Source: Planctomycetia bacterium
GTDB lineage: Bacteria > Planctomycetota > Planctomycetia > Pirellulales > Thermoguttaceae
Length of the DNA: 64,000 nucleotides
NCBI GenBank assembly: GCA_030539295.1
Contig: JAUNSJ010000009.1
Location: 62,001 to 126,000, forward strand
Direction of reading: 5' to 3'
Numbering within the stretch: position 1 is the stretch's first letter; every line of letters starts with the position of its first letter. The notes beneath the pieces were generated by a model. The model did not search any database. It was not told the origin of the DNA and worked only from the letters and a program-made list of their open reading frames with translations. This document shows positions 17,245-26,555 of this stretch, piece by piece. The position numbers and the translations under genes are program-made.

Positions 17245-19088
17245 GGCTCAATATCTTTCTCAATAAGTTTTTTTAATGGTGCTGGACATGTTCGCGGATA
17301 TACCTTCAGTTCAATACTTTTGCGCAGAACTGGGTCGAGCAGATCGGCGACCAGCGTATGTCCCTTTGTACTGGGATGCATGCGGTCCTCAAGCAGAAGA
17401 GACGCAATTTCTTCCTCGCCTTTCTGCTGGCCAATTTCATCCCAGGCGGCGAAAATATCGACCAGCGGAACGTCCTTCGACGCGGCGACCTTGCGAACAA
17501 TCTCATTATAATCACGAAGCGAAACCTCATTAAATGACTTCTCACTGTTGGCGTCATAAGGAGCTTTTCCGTAAAGTTCTTTCGTCTTGTCACTCCATCG
17601 CAACTGACTGGTGGTCATGAGAATCGCCGGAACTCCCATCCCTTTAATCTGGTCGATAATCCAATTGAGATTTTCTTCAAACCCCTCTTTGGAAACTCGT
17701 GGCTTCGTTACCGGTGGATTTCGCCAAACGTCAATAGCTGAATCGTTGATCCCGAATTGCACAACGACCAGATCCGGATTCTTTTCCCGGACGAGTTTGT
17801 CAAAACTATTGCGGGCAGCGGTGGTCGTACTGCCCGACACGCCGGAATTAAGAATGATCGCGTCGAGCTGTTCCGCGTCGAACCGTTTTTGCAGTTGGGC
17901 GCCATAGGTCACAGCCCCATCTCGCAGTGCTGTCGTACTGTCTCCCAATAATACAATCTTTTTGAACCCTTCCTGCTTCGCCTTTTCCTTTGTTAGAATG
18001 GCAATTTCATCCAGCAGAGACTGTTCTTTTACACTCATGCGAAGACCTCCGAACATGGATGTAATCCAGAAATTACCGGGAGTTACTTCATATAAGTAGG
18101 GATAGGAGACCTGCTCCATTCCCCATTTATCATTTTCCTTTTTGTATCTTGCTGCAATAACGATCGGGTCACTCCAGGTTTTCGCATCATCATCGCTAAA
18201 TGCAATGGAAAGCTCTTCACGCGACGAATAGACGGGAGCACCGAGGGGATAATTGTATGGTTTTTCATTTCGTACCCGATTCCAAAGAAGTGATATTCGT
18301 CCATCGGCTAATCGCGTCAGAGTACCGCAGCATGTACTGCTTTGGATTCCTGATGTTTTTGGTTCTGGCCAAGTAAGTCCGCCATCAGTCGATATTGACT
18401 CAAAAAATGCACCTTTTGTCGTACGTATAAGCATATAGACTGAGTGGTCCTGGCGTTCAACAATTGTACCTTCCATTGCGCCACTGTGGTCTCCTGTTCC
18501 CGGCATAAAAATAAGATCACTTTTTTGCCACGTTTCTCCCTGGTCATCGGATACATATGTTAGTGAAGAGTGTCCCCAAGGTATTGCCGTTTGTCCAACA
18601 AGTACAATTCTTCCGCTTGCTAATTGTATTATGCATCTTACTGCCCCGCACCAGGTTCGTTGCAATTGCTGCGGTTCTGTCCAGGTTTCGCCATTATCGG
18701 TACTGCGAATTACATAAACCGGAAGGACCCAATCTTCGACCTTTCCTTTACCCCAACCATCCGGGCCTCGTTTGAGTTCTTTATCGTTCATAAAGACAAA
18801 AATAATTGTACCTTCTCTCGTCCGCAAAATGGTACGTTCAAAGCGGTCTACATATTTTTCCGGGTCGAGTATCTGCCGCGATTCCCATGTTGTTCCGCCA
18901 TCGTAACTTCGATGTACATGATTCTCTTCAACACAAAGAATACCTCCGTCGATAGAAACGAAAGGACCTTGCAAGTCGGTTGGCATTTTTTCGCCGGCAG
19001 CGTAGATTTCAAGTTCACCGGCACGAATGTGTACGGGCAAAGTTACATACAAGCCGAACACAAACAATAGACATAACAATTTTCTCAT
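17241..19088 (-). CDS. Secreted sialidase-SGNH esterase fusion
   Basis: This 615-residue exported protein has a signal peptide (about 1-23). Residues about 30-355 are a sialidase-type propeller with Asp boxes SYDGGTTW, STDNGETW, SDDQGETW and STDGGLTW. Residues about 375-590 are an SGNH esterase: GDSTT (Ser384), GVSGST, FGINDS and DRMHPSTKGH. The combination could remove acetyl groups from, and then release, terminal sialic acids; this is inference from domain content. It lies in an operon after a DUF1559 gene and is coupled to a lipoprotein gene. The fusion is built differently from the 1089-4211 protein (one SGNH domain, shorter). Confidence 0.88.
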   Translation of the reverse strand: MRKLLCLLFVFGLYVTLPVHIRAGELEIYAAGEKMPTDLQGPFVSIDGGILCVEENHVHRSYDGGTTWESRQILDPEKYVDRFERTILRTREGTIIFVFMNDKELKRGPDGWGKGKVEDWVLPVYVIRSTDNGETWTEPQQLQRTWCGAVRCIIQLASGRIVLVGQTAIPWGHSSLTYVSDDQGETWQKSDLIFMPGTGDHSGAMEGTIVERQDHSVYMLIRTTKGAFFESISTDGGLTWPEPKTSGIQSSTCCGTLTRLADGRISLLWNRVRNEKPYNYPLGAPVYSSREELSIAFSDDDAKTWSDPIVIAARYKKENDKWGMEQVSYPYLYEVTPGNFWITSMFGGLRMSVKEQSLLDEIAILTKEKAKQEGFKKIVLLGDSTTALRDGAVTYGAQLQKRFDAEQLDAIILNSGVSGSTTTAARNSFDKLVREKNPDLVVVQFGINDSAIDVWRNPPVTKPRVSKEGFEENLNWIIDQIKGMGVPAILMTTSQLRWSDKTKELYGKAPYDANSEKSFNEVSLRDYNEIVRKVAASKDVPLVDIFAAWDEIGQQKGEEEIASLLLEDRMHPSTKGHTLVADLLDPVLRKSIELKVYPRTCPAPLKKLIEKDIEP

Positions 19089-19239
19089 AAAATCTCCTGT
19101 ATTTTAACACGGGTTACGTGGGGTGTACATACATTAGTTTCATTTTTGTTCCATTCAACTTTTCTCGCCTAATGACTGAGGAACATGCTATAGAGTCAGT
19201 AGGTGAACATGATGGGGAAAGAGCCGTTGTTCCGGTAAA

Positions 19240-20385
19240 CTATAAAGAGACCGTTTCACCACCATCGGTGCTTCCCATTGCTCCCCAGATGCCATAGGGG
19301 CTTGGACCGGACTTTCCTGCCATGCCGGTATTGTAATTCGGATTGGTTGTCGCATCGTATTTGCCAGCATCTATTGTGTCGGAAACGAATCGGACACTGC
19401 CATCACATAATAATACGTTTACACCCCCCGAATGGTAACTGGATGCAGAGTTTAAGTGTGGCCCTGCCGCATGAGTTCCATTTGTGAGACCGCAGGACGG
19501 AGAGTTTGGTGGAAGTACAGCAACGAAACCACTATTGGAAATAGATGGATAAAAGGGATATGGGGCGTGCGCGCCGTTCTTCATACACGTACCGGTAAAG
19601 ACTTTTCTATCGGTTGCATTGACTGTAAGCAGGCATGCTCCGGGAGTTATTGGTGCACTCACTCGAACAAGATTTCCTTTAATAAGGTTGCCAGTTAACG
19701 TTAGCCCAATGCCCATTTCTGAATAAGCCAAAGTATTGGATGATCCATCAATCAAGGTTGAGAACTTGGTCCAAATGTAAATATTCTTGAATAAACCGCG
19801 GTGCGGTTCCTCCCAAGATATTCCGTTTCCACTTGCAAAATTCGTAGTATTATTGTAGGAATCTCCAAAACATCCAGCATAAGAACAATTTGTCGCATCG
19901 GGAATGGAATGCGCTTCGGCACTCTTATTGGGGTCTGAAGGACAGAGCAGATAGCTTATTTGACCGCACAGGCCCGCAACTTTGGTATGGTTTGACGCGC
20001 CGCACGTGCTTGATTGCCGAATTGACGAATAGGCAGACTGCTGTTCGCAAAAAGGAAGAAGTGCGGCCATAGGGTTGAATACATATTTGCTTGAAATTTT
20101 TGAGATAATGAGCGAAGCCGCGGGGAAAGCGAAGTTGGTATCATGGTAGTTGTGCAATCCGATTCCGATCTGTTTGAGATTGTTCGTGCATTGCATGCGT
20201 CGGGCCGCTTCCCGCGCCGCTTGCACCGCTGGCAAGAGCAGCGCAATTAAGATTCCAATGATCGCAATGACCACCAGAAGTTCAACCAGGGTAAAAGCCA
20301 GAATTCTTCTTAACGTTCTGAAATTTTCCCCTCGTTTTGTCGCACATTCCCAAAATTCGACTCTCTGCACCAAGTTTGTTTTCAT
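19240..20385 (-). CDS. DUF1559 protein with prepilin-type N-terminus
   Basis: This 381-residue protein has a type IV pilin-like signal ([20 protein letters not shown], about residues 31-50) followed by [21 protein letters not shown] large DUF1559 domain ends in the typical [20 protein letters not shown]. Planctomycetes carry many such proteins, thought to be pseudopilin- or surface-related; the function is not established. It opens an operon with a sialidase-SGNH fusion and a lipoprotein. Unlike three other DUF1559 genes in the window it has no poly-G tract. AAAGGGG precedes the ATG. Confidence 0.92.
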   Translation of the reverse strand: MKTNLVQRVEFWECATKRGENFRTLRRILAFTLVELLVVIAIIGILIALLLPAVQAAREAARRMQCTNNLKQIGIGLHNYHDTNFAFPAASLIISKISSKYVFNPMAALLPFCEQQSAYSSIRQSSTCGASNHTKVAGLCGQISYLLCPSDPNKSAEAHSIPDATNCSYAGCFGDSYNNTTNFASGNGISWEEPHRGLFKNIYIWTKFSTLIDGSSNTLAYSEMGIGLTLTGNLIKGNLVRVSAPITPGACLLTVNATDRKVFTGTCMKNGAHAPYPFYPSISNSGFVAVLPPNSPSCGLTNGTHAAGPHLNSASSYHSGGVNVLLCDGSVRFVSDTIDAGKYDATTNPNYNTGMAGKSGPSPYGIWGAMGSTDGGETVSL

Positions 20386-20499
20386 GGCAAAGCCCCTTTA
20401 CAGTTTTAGATAAACGTTAGTACAAATAAGACAACCAGGAAGGCGAGCAAAAAATTTTTGCTGTTTCTGGCGTCATACAAAAAATCCTCTTCTATGTCC

Positions 20500-20528
20500 A
20501 ATATATCAGGAATAAAAGTTTTTGTCAA
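20500..20528 (-). promoter_or_regulatory. Promoter of the DUF1559-sialidase operon
   Basis: On the minus strand TTGACA (20523-20528) and TATATT (20500-20505) are spaced 17 bp apart. The -35 box is embedded in the 18-nt element AAAAATATTACTTGACAA (20522-20539), also found at the broken SGNH promoter and, with one difference, at the GntR promoter. Confidence 0.7.
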
Positions 20529-20663
20529 GTAATATTTTTGAAACTTTGCTATTTTCTTCTAAAAATTCTTGGTTTTTACAATGAGGTGACATTTAATCGA
20601 CTTTTGATGAAGCTCTTGTTATATGATAGAAGGCAGAATTTTTGATGTTTAAGAAGAATGATT

Positions 20664-20702
20664 AAAAATAATACTTGACAATAGAATTATTTCGGATATA
20701 CT
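20664..20702 (+). promoter_or_regulatory. Promoter and likely auto-operator of the GntR regulator
   Basis: TTGACA (20675-20680) and TATACT (20697-20702) are spaced 16 bp apart. An imperfect palindrome, AATAATACT (20666-20674) then N7 then AGAATTATT, spans the -35 box and spacer, a position suited to repression. It matches the perfect palindrome at 16402-16434 with one mismatch in the second arm. Confidence 0.6.
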
Positions 20703-20758
20703 AGTTGTATTATTAACTGTGAAATGAGCATCGACGGGAGCCCGCTCCCTGAGGCCCC

Positions 20759-21871
20759 TTGAGTACACCAGACGTAAAGGCTTTGCAGACAATGAAAAGC
20801 GATTCCAGTTCCGGTATTTCCCGACTCCTTGAGCTGGCTCAGGTTTTGGAAAAAGATATCGAAGAGCGCAAGTTAAAGGCCGGCGATTCCTATCTGACGA
20901 CCTCTGCCGCGGCTGCCTATCTGGAGGTCGGGAGCAAAACGGCCAATCAGGTGCTTCAGGTGCTCGAAAAGAAGGGCGTACTGCATCGTGCCCAGCGGCG
21001 CGGGGCGGTGATTGCCCAGCCGCCTGTTTTTGACCTGTCCGCACCGGAATCGAAAATTGAAACGGTCTATTTCCTCTTTGGCAGTGTCTATCGCAAAGAT
21101 TATTTCACGCAGGAAGAGGAATGCTCGCTTACCCTGAGTCTGCAAGAGAAGCTTAAAAAGGTCGATATTAGTGCAAAATTGGCATCGCAAGGGCGGGAAT
21201 TCGTCGAGGATGTGGGCGAATTGATCTCTTCGGCTTTACAAATGGGACGCACGCCCGGTTTTATTTGTCTGGGCTGCCCGCCGGAAGTCCAGCGGTTGGT
21301 CGCGCAGTCCGGACTGCCGGCGGTCGTTTGGGGAACGTGCCATGCCTCGATTACCGGAATTTCCTCGCTCGAAAGTGATTTCGAATCGGCTGCCACTCAA
21401 TCGGTGGCTCTGGTCGAACGCAGGAATCGGCAGCGAGTCATCTTTATTACGCACAACGTCATAAGCCCTGGTGTGCACGTCTTTCTCGACGGCTTTCGAC
21501 GGCAGCTTGGTTCAAAATTGGTCTGCGAACGCTTTCTCCCAGTTGACCAGGAAGTCATTACGATCAATGTGCAAGAGCTTTTTCGGCAGTTTCAGCCGGA
21601 CGTCTGGTATTTAAAATATTCCTGCCCCGATTTGATTATGAGCGCGATTGACGACCTGAAGCGAGTGAATCCCGGCTACGCTCCGGACGTGATTTATGAA
21701 GCGAGGTACGCCGCGTACAAGGTCAATGTGGATTCGCCTTGCTACCTGATCGCAACGGAAATCGACCCGTCCACACTTGGTCGCATGCTCGGTAATCTTC
21801 TGCTCGGCTCGTTACGCGGTGACCCCGTACAGCATGTTCTGCTCCCCATGCAGTTATCGGCACAGGGATAG
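20759..21871 (+). CDS. GntR-type transcriptional regulator with sugar-sensor domain (AraR-like)
   Basis: This 370-residue protein has a winged-helix DNA-binding domain (about residues 15-85, TTSAAAAYLEVGSKTANQVLQVLEKKGVLH) and a C-terminal periplasmic-binding-protein-like fold (about 100-365) of the LacI/AraR type, which normally binds a sugar. It is encoded divergently from the sialidase operon, so it most likely controls that operon and itself; shared elements in both promoters support this. The start is a TTG after GAGG; an ATG at 20792 is the alternative. The ligand is unknown; a product of sialoglycan breakdown is a reasonable guess. Confidence 0.82.
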   Translation: MSTPDVKALQTMKSDSSSGISRLLELAQVLEKDIEERKLKAGDSYLTTSAAAAYLEVGSKTANQVLQVLEKKGVLHRAQRRGAVIAQPPVFDLSAPESKIETVYFLFGSVYRKDYFTQEEECSLTLSLQEKLKKVDISAKLASQGREFVEDVGELISSALQMGRTPGFICLGCPPEVQRLVAQSGLPAVVWGTCHASITGISSLESDFESAATQSVALVERRNRQRVIFITHNVISPGVHVFLDGFRRQLGSKLVCERFLPVDQEVITINVQELFRQFQPDVWYLKYSCPDLIMSAIDDLKRVNPGYAPDVIYEARYAAYKVNVDSPCYLIATEIDPSTLGRMLGNLLLGSLRGDPVQHVLLPMQLSAQG

Positions 21872-22175
21872 CTTTCAGGACGAAGCGGACATCAAAACGT
21901 TCCGAAAACCGCCGTGTTCACTCTTGCCCTGTTCAAATCTTGACCTGCTGGCTTAGAAATTTAGGGCTGGTTGAATTGTGTGATTTATCTAAATTATCTA
22001 TTTTGTCAAAAACATTAAAAATACAGACTCTTTTTTCGCTGCTGGGGATTTTTTTGTTAGATTTACTGGCTTTGTGTGGGTATAATGAAGTGGGGGGAAG
22101 TGGTTTTTGACGAATACGAACTTTGATAGAAAACGGCTGCGAAGTTTTTCCAGCCCGAGTAAAGGAGACTAAACC
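21872..22175. other. Gene-free stretch upstream of the haem protein
   Basis: A TATAAT at 22081-22086 is a possible -10 box for the next gene; no good -35 box accompanies it. Nothing else is seen. Confidence 0.4.
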
Positions 22176-24656
22176 GTGAAACGTTGTTGCGTGACCATTT
22201 TTCTAATGACACTCGCTACGCTCAGTATCTCTTTGGCCAGAGAGCCCGTTTTTTCCGGGGAAGAGAAGACAACCGCCGTCGTCAACCGGACGGAAGAGGC
22301 CCAATTGCAATGGAAGTCACTTCAGGAGCAGATAGCTCGCGGGATGAAAGATAATGTGCGGAGTGAGGCCTTGCATGCGGCCAGTACGATTCTGCCTTCG
22401 GACCGCGACCCGCTCGATATAGCCTTGCGACGTCTTGTTCCGCTTATGGACCAGTTGGAAGAACTTGACAGTGATCTGGATTTAAGCCTCGAACGTGGTG
22501 AATGGAAAGATCTGAATCAACAGGCAAGCGAGGTATCGCCTGAGAAGGTCGAATTACGGCAAGAGATATTTCTTAAAGTGGACGAACTTAAGACCCGCGT
22601 GGCGTTTAAGAATCCTCTGCTAGACTTTCGTGACCTGCTGTTCATCAAGAGAAAACCCTGTCTTTTTGAGCAGGAGGAAGGCAATCATATGTGTGACCAG
22701 TTCTTTGGCTTCAACGCGTTGCCAGGGGGCGGGCTGTTCGTTCTGCGAAATGCGTTTGGTGCGGAGCCGGAAGTCGTTGACCTTTTGGCCGGGCTGTCGG
22801 TGACCAGTGGCCGGTATAAGGGCCGAAAGCTGGATAAACAGTGGGGATTCCTTTCGCCGGACCTGTCGTGGGAGAATGAAGAAATCGTCTTTGCGGCCAC
22901 GGAGATAACCGGATTGCCCGGGGCGTGCGTCTGGAACACCGATAACTGTTTCCATCTGTTTAAGATAAAATACCATCCGGAGAGTGCGACTGCGTCCGAC
23001 TTACAGCAGTTGACCGACGGTGCTTTTAATGATTTTGACCCCTGTTTCCTGCCCTCAGGCCGCATTGCGTTTATTTCGGAACGAAGAGGAGGCTTCGGCC
23101 GGTGTCATCCTCGCATTGTACCGACTTACACGCTCCATTCGATGAACGGCGACGGTTCCGATATCGTAACGCTTTCGTACCACGAAACGAATGAATGGCA
23201 GCCGGTCGTCGACCACAACGGAATGATCCTCTATACGCGTTGGGACTATGTAGACCGCGGTGCCAATAATGCGCATCATCCGTGGATTACCACGCCCGAC
23301 GGCCGCGACCCGCGTGCCGTGCAGGGCAACTATAATCGCAGTGCTTATGACCGACCGTTGTTCGAGGCCGATTTGCAGCCCGTGCCCGATTCCGGAAAAC
23401 TTGTGGCCACGGCTGTGCCTCACCATGGCCAAGGTTATGGCAGTCTCGTTCTGATCGACCCGAAAACGGAAGACGATAATGCGATGGGGCCCGTCCGGCG
23501 GATAACCCCGGAGCAGCCGTTTCCGGAGTCCGAACAGGAAATCTACGTGTCTGGCCCGCGCAATTACGCTTCGTGCCGCCCTCTGTCCGAACTCTTTTAT
23601 ATCTGTGTCTACGATGCCTTCTCCGACGAAATGCGGGGGCCCGATAATAATTATGGTATCTATCTGCTCGATGCGTTCGGCAATAAAGTCCTCCTCTATC
23701 GCGACCCGGAAATTGCCTGTCGCGATGCGATTCCGATTCGCGTAACCGACCGCCCGCCGGTCATTCCGCACAAGACCCTCGTCGGGAAACCACTGGCACC
23801 GGGCGAAACGTTCGTCCCCTCTGACAAAGACGTTTTACCGAAGTTCGCGCAAGTAGGATTGATTAACGTTTATGATACCGGCCTGCCGTTCCCGGAGAAT
23901 ACGAAAATTAAACGACTCCGGATCGTCCAAATACTGCCCAAGACGACCCCACTTGAGTCTCAACCGCGAATCGGATACGGCCATCAGAAGAATACCCGTC
24001 AGGTACTCGGCACGGTTCCGGTGGAAGAAGATGGGAGCGCCTTGTTCAATATGCCGGTCAACGTTCCTGTCTATTTTCAGGCTCTTAATGAGAATGGAGT
24101 TGCAGTGCAGTCCATGCGTTCGGATACTTACGTTCATGAAGGGGAGCAACTTGTCTGTCAGGGCTGCCATGAGAACCGCTATTCGACCGTGGAGCAGTAT
24201 CCGAACCAGGCCTATCTCGCCATGAAGCGGGCACCGAGCGAAATTGTCCCGGACCCATTGGGCACACGTCCCATGAACTTTCCTCTACTGATCCAGCCGA
24301 TTCTCGATGCGAAATGCGTCGATTGCCATGCGAAGTCGGAGGACCCCAAAGCCATTGACCTGTCGCGAGGACCGAAAGAGAAGCATTTCTTCAACTCTTT
24401 TGAGAACCTTCGCCCATTCTGCTTCTTCTTCGACCATTATTTGTGGACGGAACCGCAGACGATTCCAGGCCAGTTCGGGTCCATGGCCAGTCCGCTGTAT
24501 AAAATTCTCACCTCGGAACATTATGGCCTTGAACTGACCCCGGAAGAACTCTATCGCTTTACGGTTTGGATGGATAACAATTGCGACTTTTATGGCAATG
24601 ATGAGCATGTTGAGGAGCAGCGGGAAGGGGCCATTATAAAACCGACCTTGGAATAG
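22176..24656 (+). CDS. Exported di-haem propeller protein resembling hydrazine synthase alpha subunit
   Basis: This 826-residue exported protein has a signal peptide, a helical N-terminal region (about 35-150), then a TolB/WD40-like beta-propeller (for example DFDPCFLPSGRIAFISERRG and SMNGDGSDIVTLSYH). The C-terminal part has two c-type haem motifs, CQGCH at 661-665 and CVDCH at 714-718. This layout is that of planctomycete proteins annotated as similar to hydrazine synthase alpha; most are not from anammox bacteria and have no proven reaction. No beta/gamma subunit or other anammox gene is near, so hydrazine synthesis should not be inferred. A periplasmic redox or binding role is more likely. 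Confidence 0.8.
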   Translation: MKRCCVTIFLMTLATLSISLAREPVFSGEEKTTAVVNRTEEAQLQWKSLQEQIARGMKDNVRSEALHAASTILPSDRDPLDIALRRLVPLMDQLEELDSDLDLSLERGEWKDLNQQASEVSPEKVELRQEIFLKVDELKTRVAFKNPLLDFRDLLFIKRKPCLFEQEEGNHMCDQFFGFNALPGGGLFVLRNAFGAEPEVVDLLAGLSVTSGRYKGRKLDKQWGFLSPDLSWENEEIVFAATEITGLPGACVWNTDNCFHLFKIKYHPESATASDLQQLTDGAFNDFDPCFLPSGRIAFISERRGGFGRCHPRIVPTYTLHSMNGDGSDIVTLSYHETNEWQPVVDHNGMILYTRWDYVDRGANNAHHPWITTPDGRDPRAVQGNYNRSAYDRPLFEADLQPVPDSGKLVATAVPHHGQGYGSLVLIDPKTEDDNAMGPVRRITPEQPFPESEQEIYVSGPRNYASCRPLSELFYICVYDAFSDEMRGPDNNYGIYLLDAFGNKVLLYRDPEIACRDAIPIRVTDRPPVIPHKTLVGKPLAPGETFVPSDKDVLPKFAQVGLINVYDTGLPFPENTKIKRLRIVQILPKTTPLESQPRIGYGHQKNTRQVLGTVPVEEDGSALFNMPVNVPVYFQALNENGVAVQSMRSDTYVHEGEQLVCQGCHENRYSTVEQYPNQAYLAMKRAPSEIVPDPLGTRPMNFPLLIQPILDAKCVDCHAKSEDPKAIDLSRGPKEKHFFNSFENLRPFCFFFDHYLWTEPQTIPGQFGSMASPLYKILTSEHYGLELTPEELYRFTVWMDNNCDFYGNDEHVEEQREGAIIKPTLE

Positions 24657-24960
24657 AGCCGTCTCCTGCTTTTTGACGAGAAAAGAGGGAGAAAAGTGGG
24701 AGAAAGAAACGTTTCGTGGGGAATAAGGGAGAAAAAGAGGTGGATTACCGCCGGCTCCTCCCCTTTTCCCATCCGGAAAATGTGTTATAATGTGCTTTCC
24801 TGTGTGAAGACGGGTTTGCCGCCCCGCTTACCGCTTGTCTGGCGCAAGTGAGGTCGCAATTTGCTTTGAACAGGGAAAGACGGATTTTAAACGAATCATA
24901 ACGACGAAAAGCGTGTGAAAATCACGATTTTTGTTAATAAGAAGAGTCAGGAGAGAAGAA
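24657..24960. other. Gene-free stretch
   Basis: It contains a TATAAT at 24787-24792 that could serve as the -10 box of the following small-protein operon. I see no hairpin with a T run and no gene. Confidence 0.4.
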
Positions 24961-25059
24961 ATGGCCAAACCAGGAAGAGTAGTAAAGAAGGCGAATCATG
25001 GTAAACGACCGGCGAACGCCAAGGCGCGTCGGGCCAAACGTCGTTTGGTTAAAACCTGA
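24961..25059 (+). CDS. 32-residue basic protein, bL37-like
   Basis: This tiny ORF encodes MAKPGRVVKKANHGKRPANA followed by a Lys/Arg-rich tail. The segment KKANHGKRPANA closely resembles the end of the small mycobacterial ribosomal protein bL37 (KANHGKRPNA, from memory). Nearly a third of its residues are Lys or Arg, as in ribosomal proteins buried in rRNA. GGAG precedes the ATG by about 7 nt. It is followed by a FabZ-like gene and trmB, a housekeeping context. I infer a ribosomal protein; I recall similar short proteins in planctomycetes but cannot verify that here. Confidence 0.7.
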   Translation: MAKPGRVVKKANHGKRPANAKARRAKRRLVKT

Positions 25060-25089
25060 TTAAAAGCGGTGCCGTAAGGGGAACGTAGC

Positions 25090-25578
25090 GTGACAATCAA
25101 GCCCTTTTTGGTGAACCCCGCGTTGTACGACTTGGATAAACCCATAACGGATATCGTGGGGATACGCAAGTACAATAGCCAGCGATTCGAAATGGAGCAG
25201 CTGACCGCGATTGTATACGAGAACATCGAAGAACAGGTATCCGTTGGGTATAAAGACCTGACCGATAAGGAGTTCTGGGTGCGAGGGCATATGCCGGATT
25301 ATCCCCTTATGCCAGGCGTGATTATGTGCGAGTCGGCCGCCCAGCTTGCGAGCTATTTTGTAACGAAATACGACCTGTTTCAGGGCGCAGTCATGGGATT
25401 TGCCGGCTTGGAAGAGGTCAAATTCCGCGGTATGGTGCGGCCGGGCGACCGGTTCGTCGTACAGGCGAGCCTCTTAAAACTGCGCCGCATTCTCGTTACC
25501 GCTCGATTTATGTGCCTCGTGGACGACAATATAGTCTGTGAAGGAGTCCTCAAGGGAGTCCCGCTTCGCTTAACCTAA
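25090..25578 (+). CDS. FabZ-like hot-dog dehydratase
   Basis: This 162-residue hot-dog-fold protein has the catalytic loop GHMPDYPLMPGVIMCESAAQ, matching the FabZ pattern GHFPxxPxMPGVxxxExxAQ with its His and Glu. FabZ removes water from 3-hydroxyacyl-ACP in fatty-acid elongation. The N-terminal 60 residues are longer than in classical FabZ, so it may be a planctomycete-specific paralog acting on another acyl chain. The start is GTG at 25090, 30 bp after the bL37-like gene; the trmB gene follows after 6 bp, so these three are one operon. Confidence 0.82.
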   Translation: MTIKPFLVNPALYDLDKPITDIVGIRKYNSQRFEMEQLTAIVYENIEEQVSVGYKDLTDKEFWVRGHMPDYPLMPGVIMCESAAQLASYFVTKYDLFQGAVMGFAGLEEVKFRGMVRPGDRFVVQASLLKLRRILVTARFMCLVDDNIVCEGVLKGVPLRLT

Positions 25579-25584
25579 CCCGAA

Positions 25585-26277
25585 ATGAGCGGCGGTCTTA
25601 CGCCGAATACAGCTGTTGATATGAGCCGCAGTTCTCTTACCGCAATTCAAGGTGATCTCGACCTTACCGGTTATTTTTTTAAAGGCGACGAGCTAACCAA
25701 ACCTCTTGATACTGATGCTCTGTTCGGACGTTCTGCGCCGGTCGAGTTGGAAATTGGTTCCGGAAAGGGCCTTTTTATCCGCAAGGCCGCGGCCTTGGCC
25801 CCGGAGCATAATTTTATCGGGATTGAACTTGCCTATCGTTACGCACTCATGTCGGCTGCGGGCCTGTGCAAGCGTGGCCTGACCAATGCGAAGATGATTA
25901 ATGCGGACGCGGCCTTGATTTTGCGGGAATATTGTCAGGCGAACTCGCTGGCGGCGATCCACGTCTATTTTCCGGACCCATGGTGGAAAAAATCGCATCG
26001 CAAGCGGCGAATTCTTCGGACCGACGTCCTAAAGTTGATCGAAAGTCGCCTCGTGCCAGGCGGAAAACTTCATTTCTGGACCGACGTTGAGGAATATTAC
26101 TATTCAACGCTCGACCTCTTGCACAGTGAAACGCAACTCACGGGCCCAAATGAGGTTGCGGAGCCGGAAGCGGAAGACGATATGGACTTTCGGACTCATT
26201 TCGAACGCCGTACGCGACTGGCGTCGCTCCCGGTCTGGCGATGCTTCTTTGTAAAGTCCGCGCCCTCTTCGCCGTGA
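25585..26277 (+). CDS. trmB: tRNA (guanine-N7)-methyltransferase
   Basis: This 230-residue class I SAM methyltransferase forms m7G46 in tRNA. Signatures are ELEIGSGKGLFIRKAA (SAM binding), NFIGIELAYRYA, and YFPDPWWKKSHRKRRILR, which is diagnostic of TrmB. The enzyme ends normally with HFWTDVEEYY and a short C-terminal tail. No clear ribosome site precedes the ATG; translation may be coupled to the FabZ-like gene 6 bp upstream. Confidence 0.93.
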   Translation: MSGGLTPNTAVDMSRSSLTAIQGDLDLTGYFFKGDELTKPLDTDALFGRSAPVELEIGSGKGLFIRKAAALAPEHNFIGIELAYRYALMSAAGLCKRGLTNAKMINADAALILREYCQANSLAAIHVYFPDPWWKKSHRKRRILRTDVLKLIESRLVPGGKLHFWTDVEEYYYSTLDLLHSETQLTGPNEVAEPEAEDDMDFRTHFERRTRLASLPVWRCFFVKSAPSSP

Positions 26278-26555
26278 TAAGGCGTGTCCGTTTTGCGGTG
26301 GTGAGCGGTGTGCGAGTCCGAGTCCTCAAGAGCCGGCGAACAGAGGCTACCTCGTCTTGGCAGAAATGCCTCCTCTGTCCGCAACCGGTGAATTTCTCTT
26401 CTTTATAAATTTCGCCGGTCCTACTCGAAACATCCGCGAAAAGGGGTAGAATAATAGACAGGGTCATTTGGGTTTGGCCCGGTATATTTTTTTGCGGGAC
26501 CGAGACGCAAGGTTCGGTCTTGCAGGAGTTTCCATCTTTTATTGAAAAGAGAGAC

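Larger units (their letters stand above)
20386..20758. other. Divergent intergenic region between the sialidase operon and the GntR gene
   Basis: It holds the two divergent promoters and the shared regulatory elements described separately. It is strongly AT-rich and has no other open frame worth naming. Confidence 0.6.

Noticed and set aside
22176-24656. Evidence of anammox metabolism
   Set aside because: Only a single alpha-like protein is present, a type widespread in planctomycetes, with no partner subunits.
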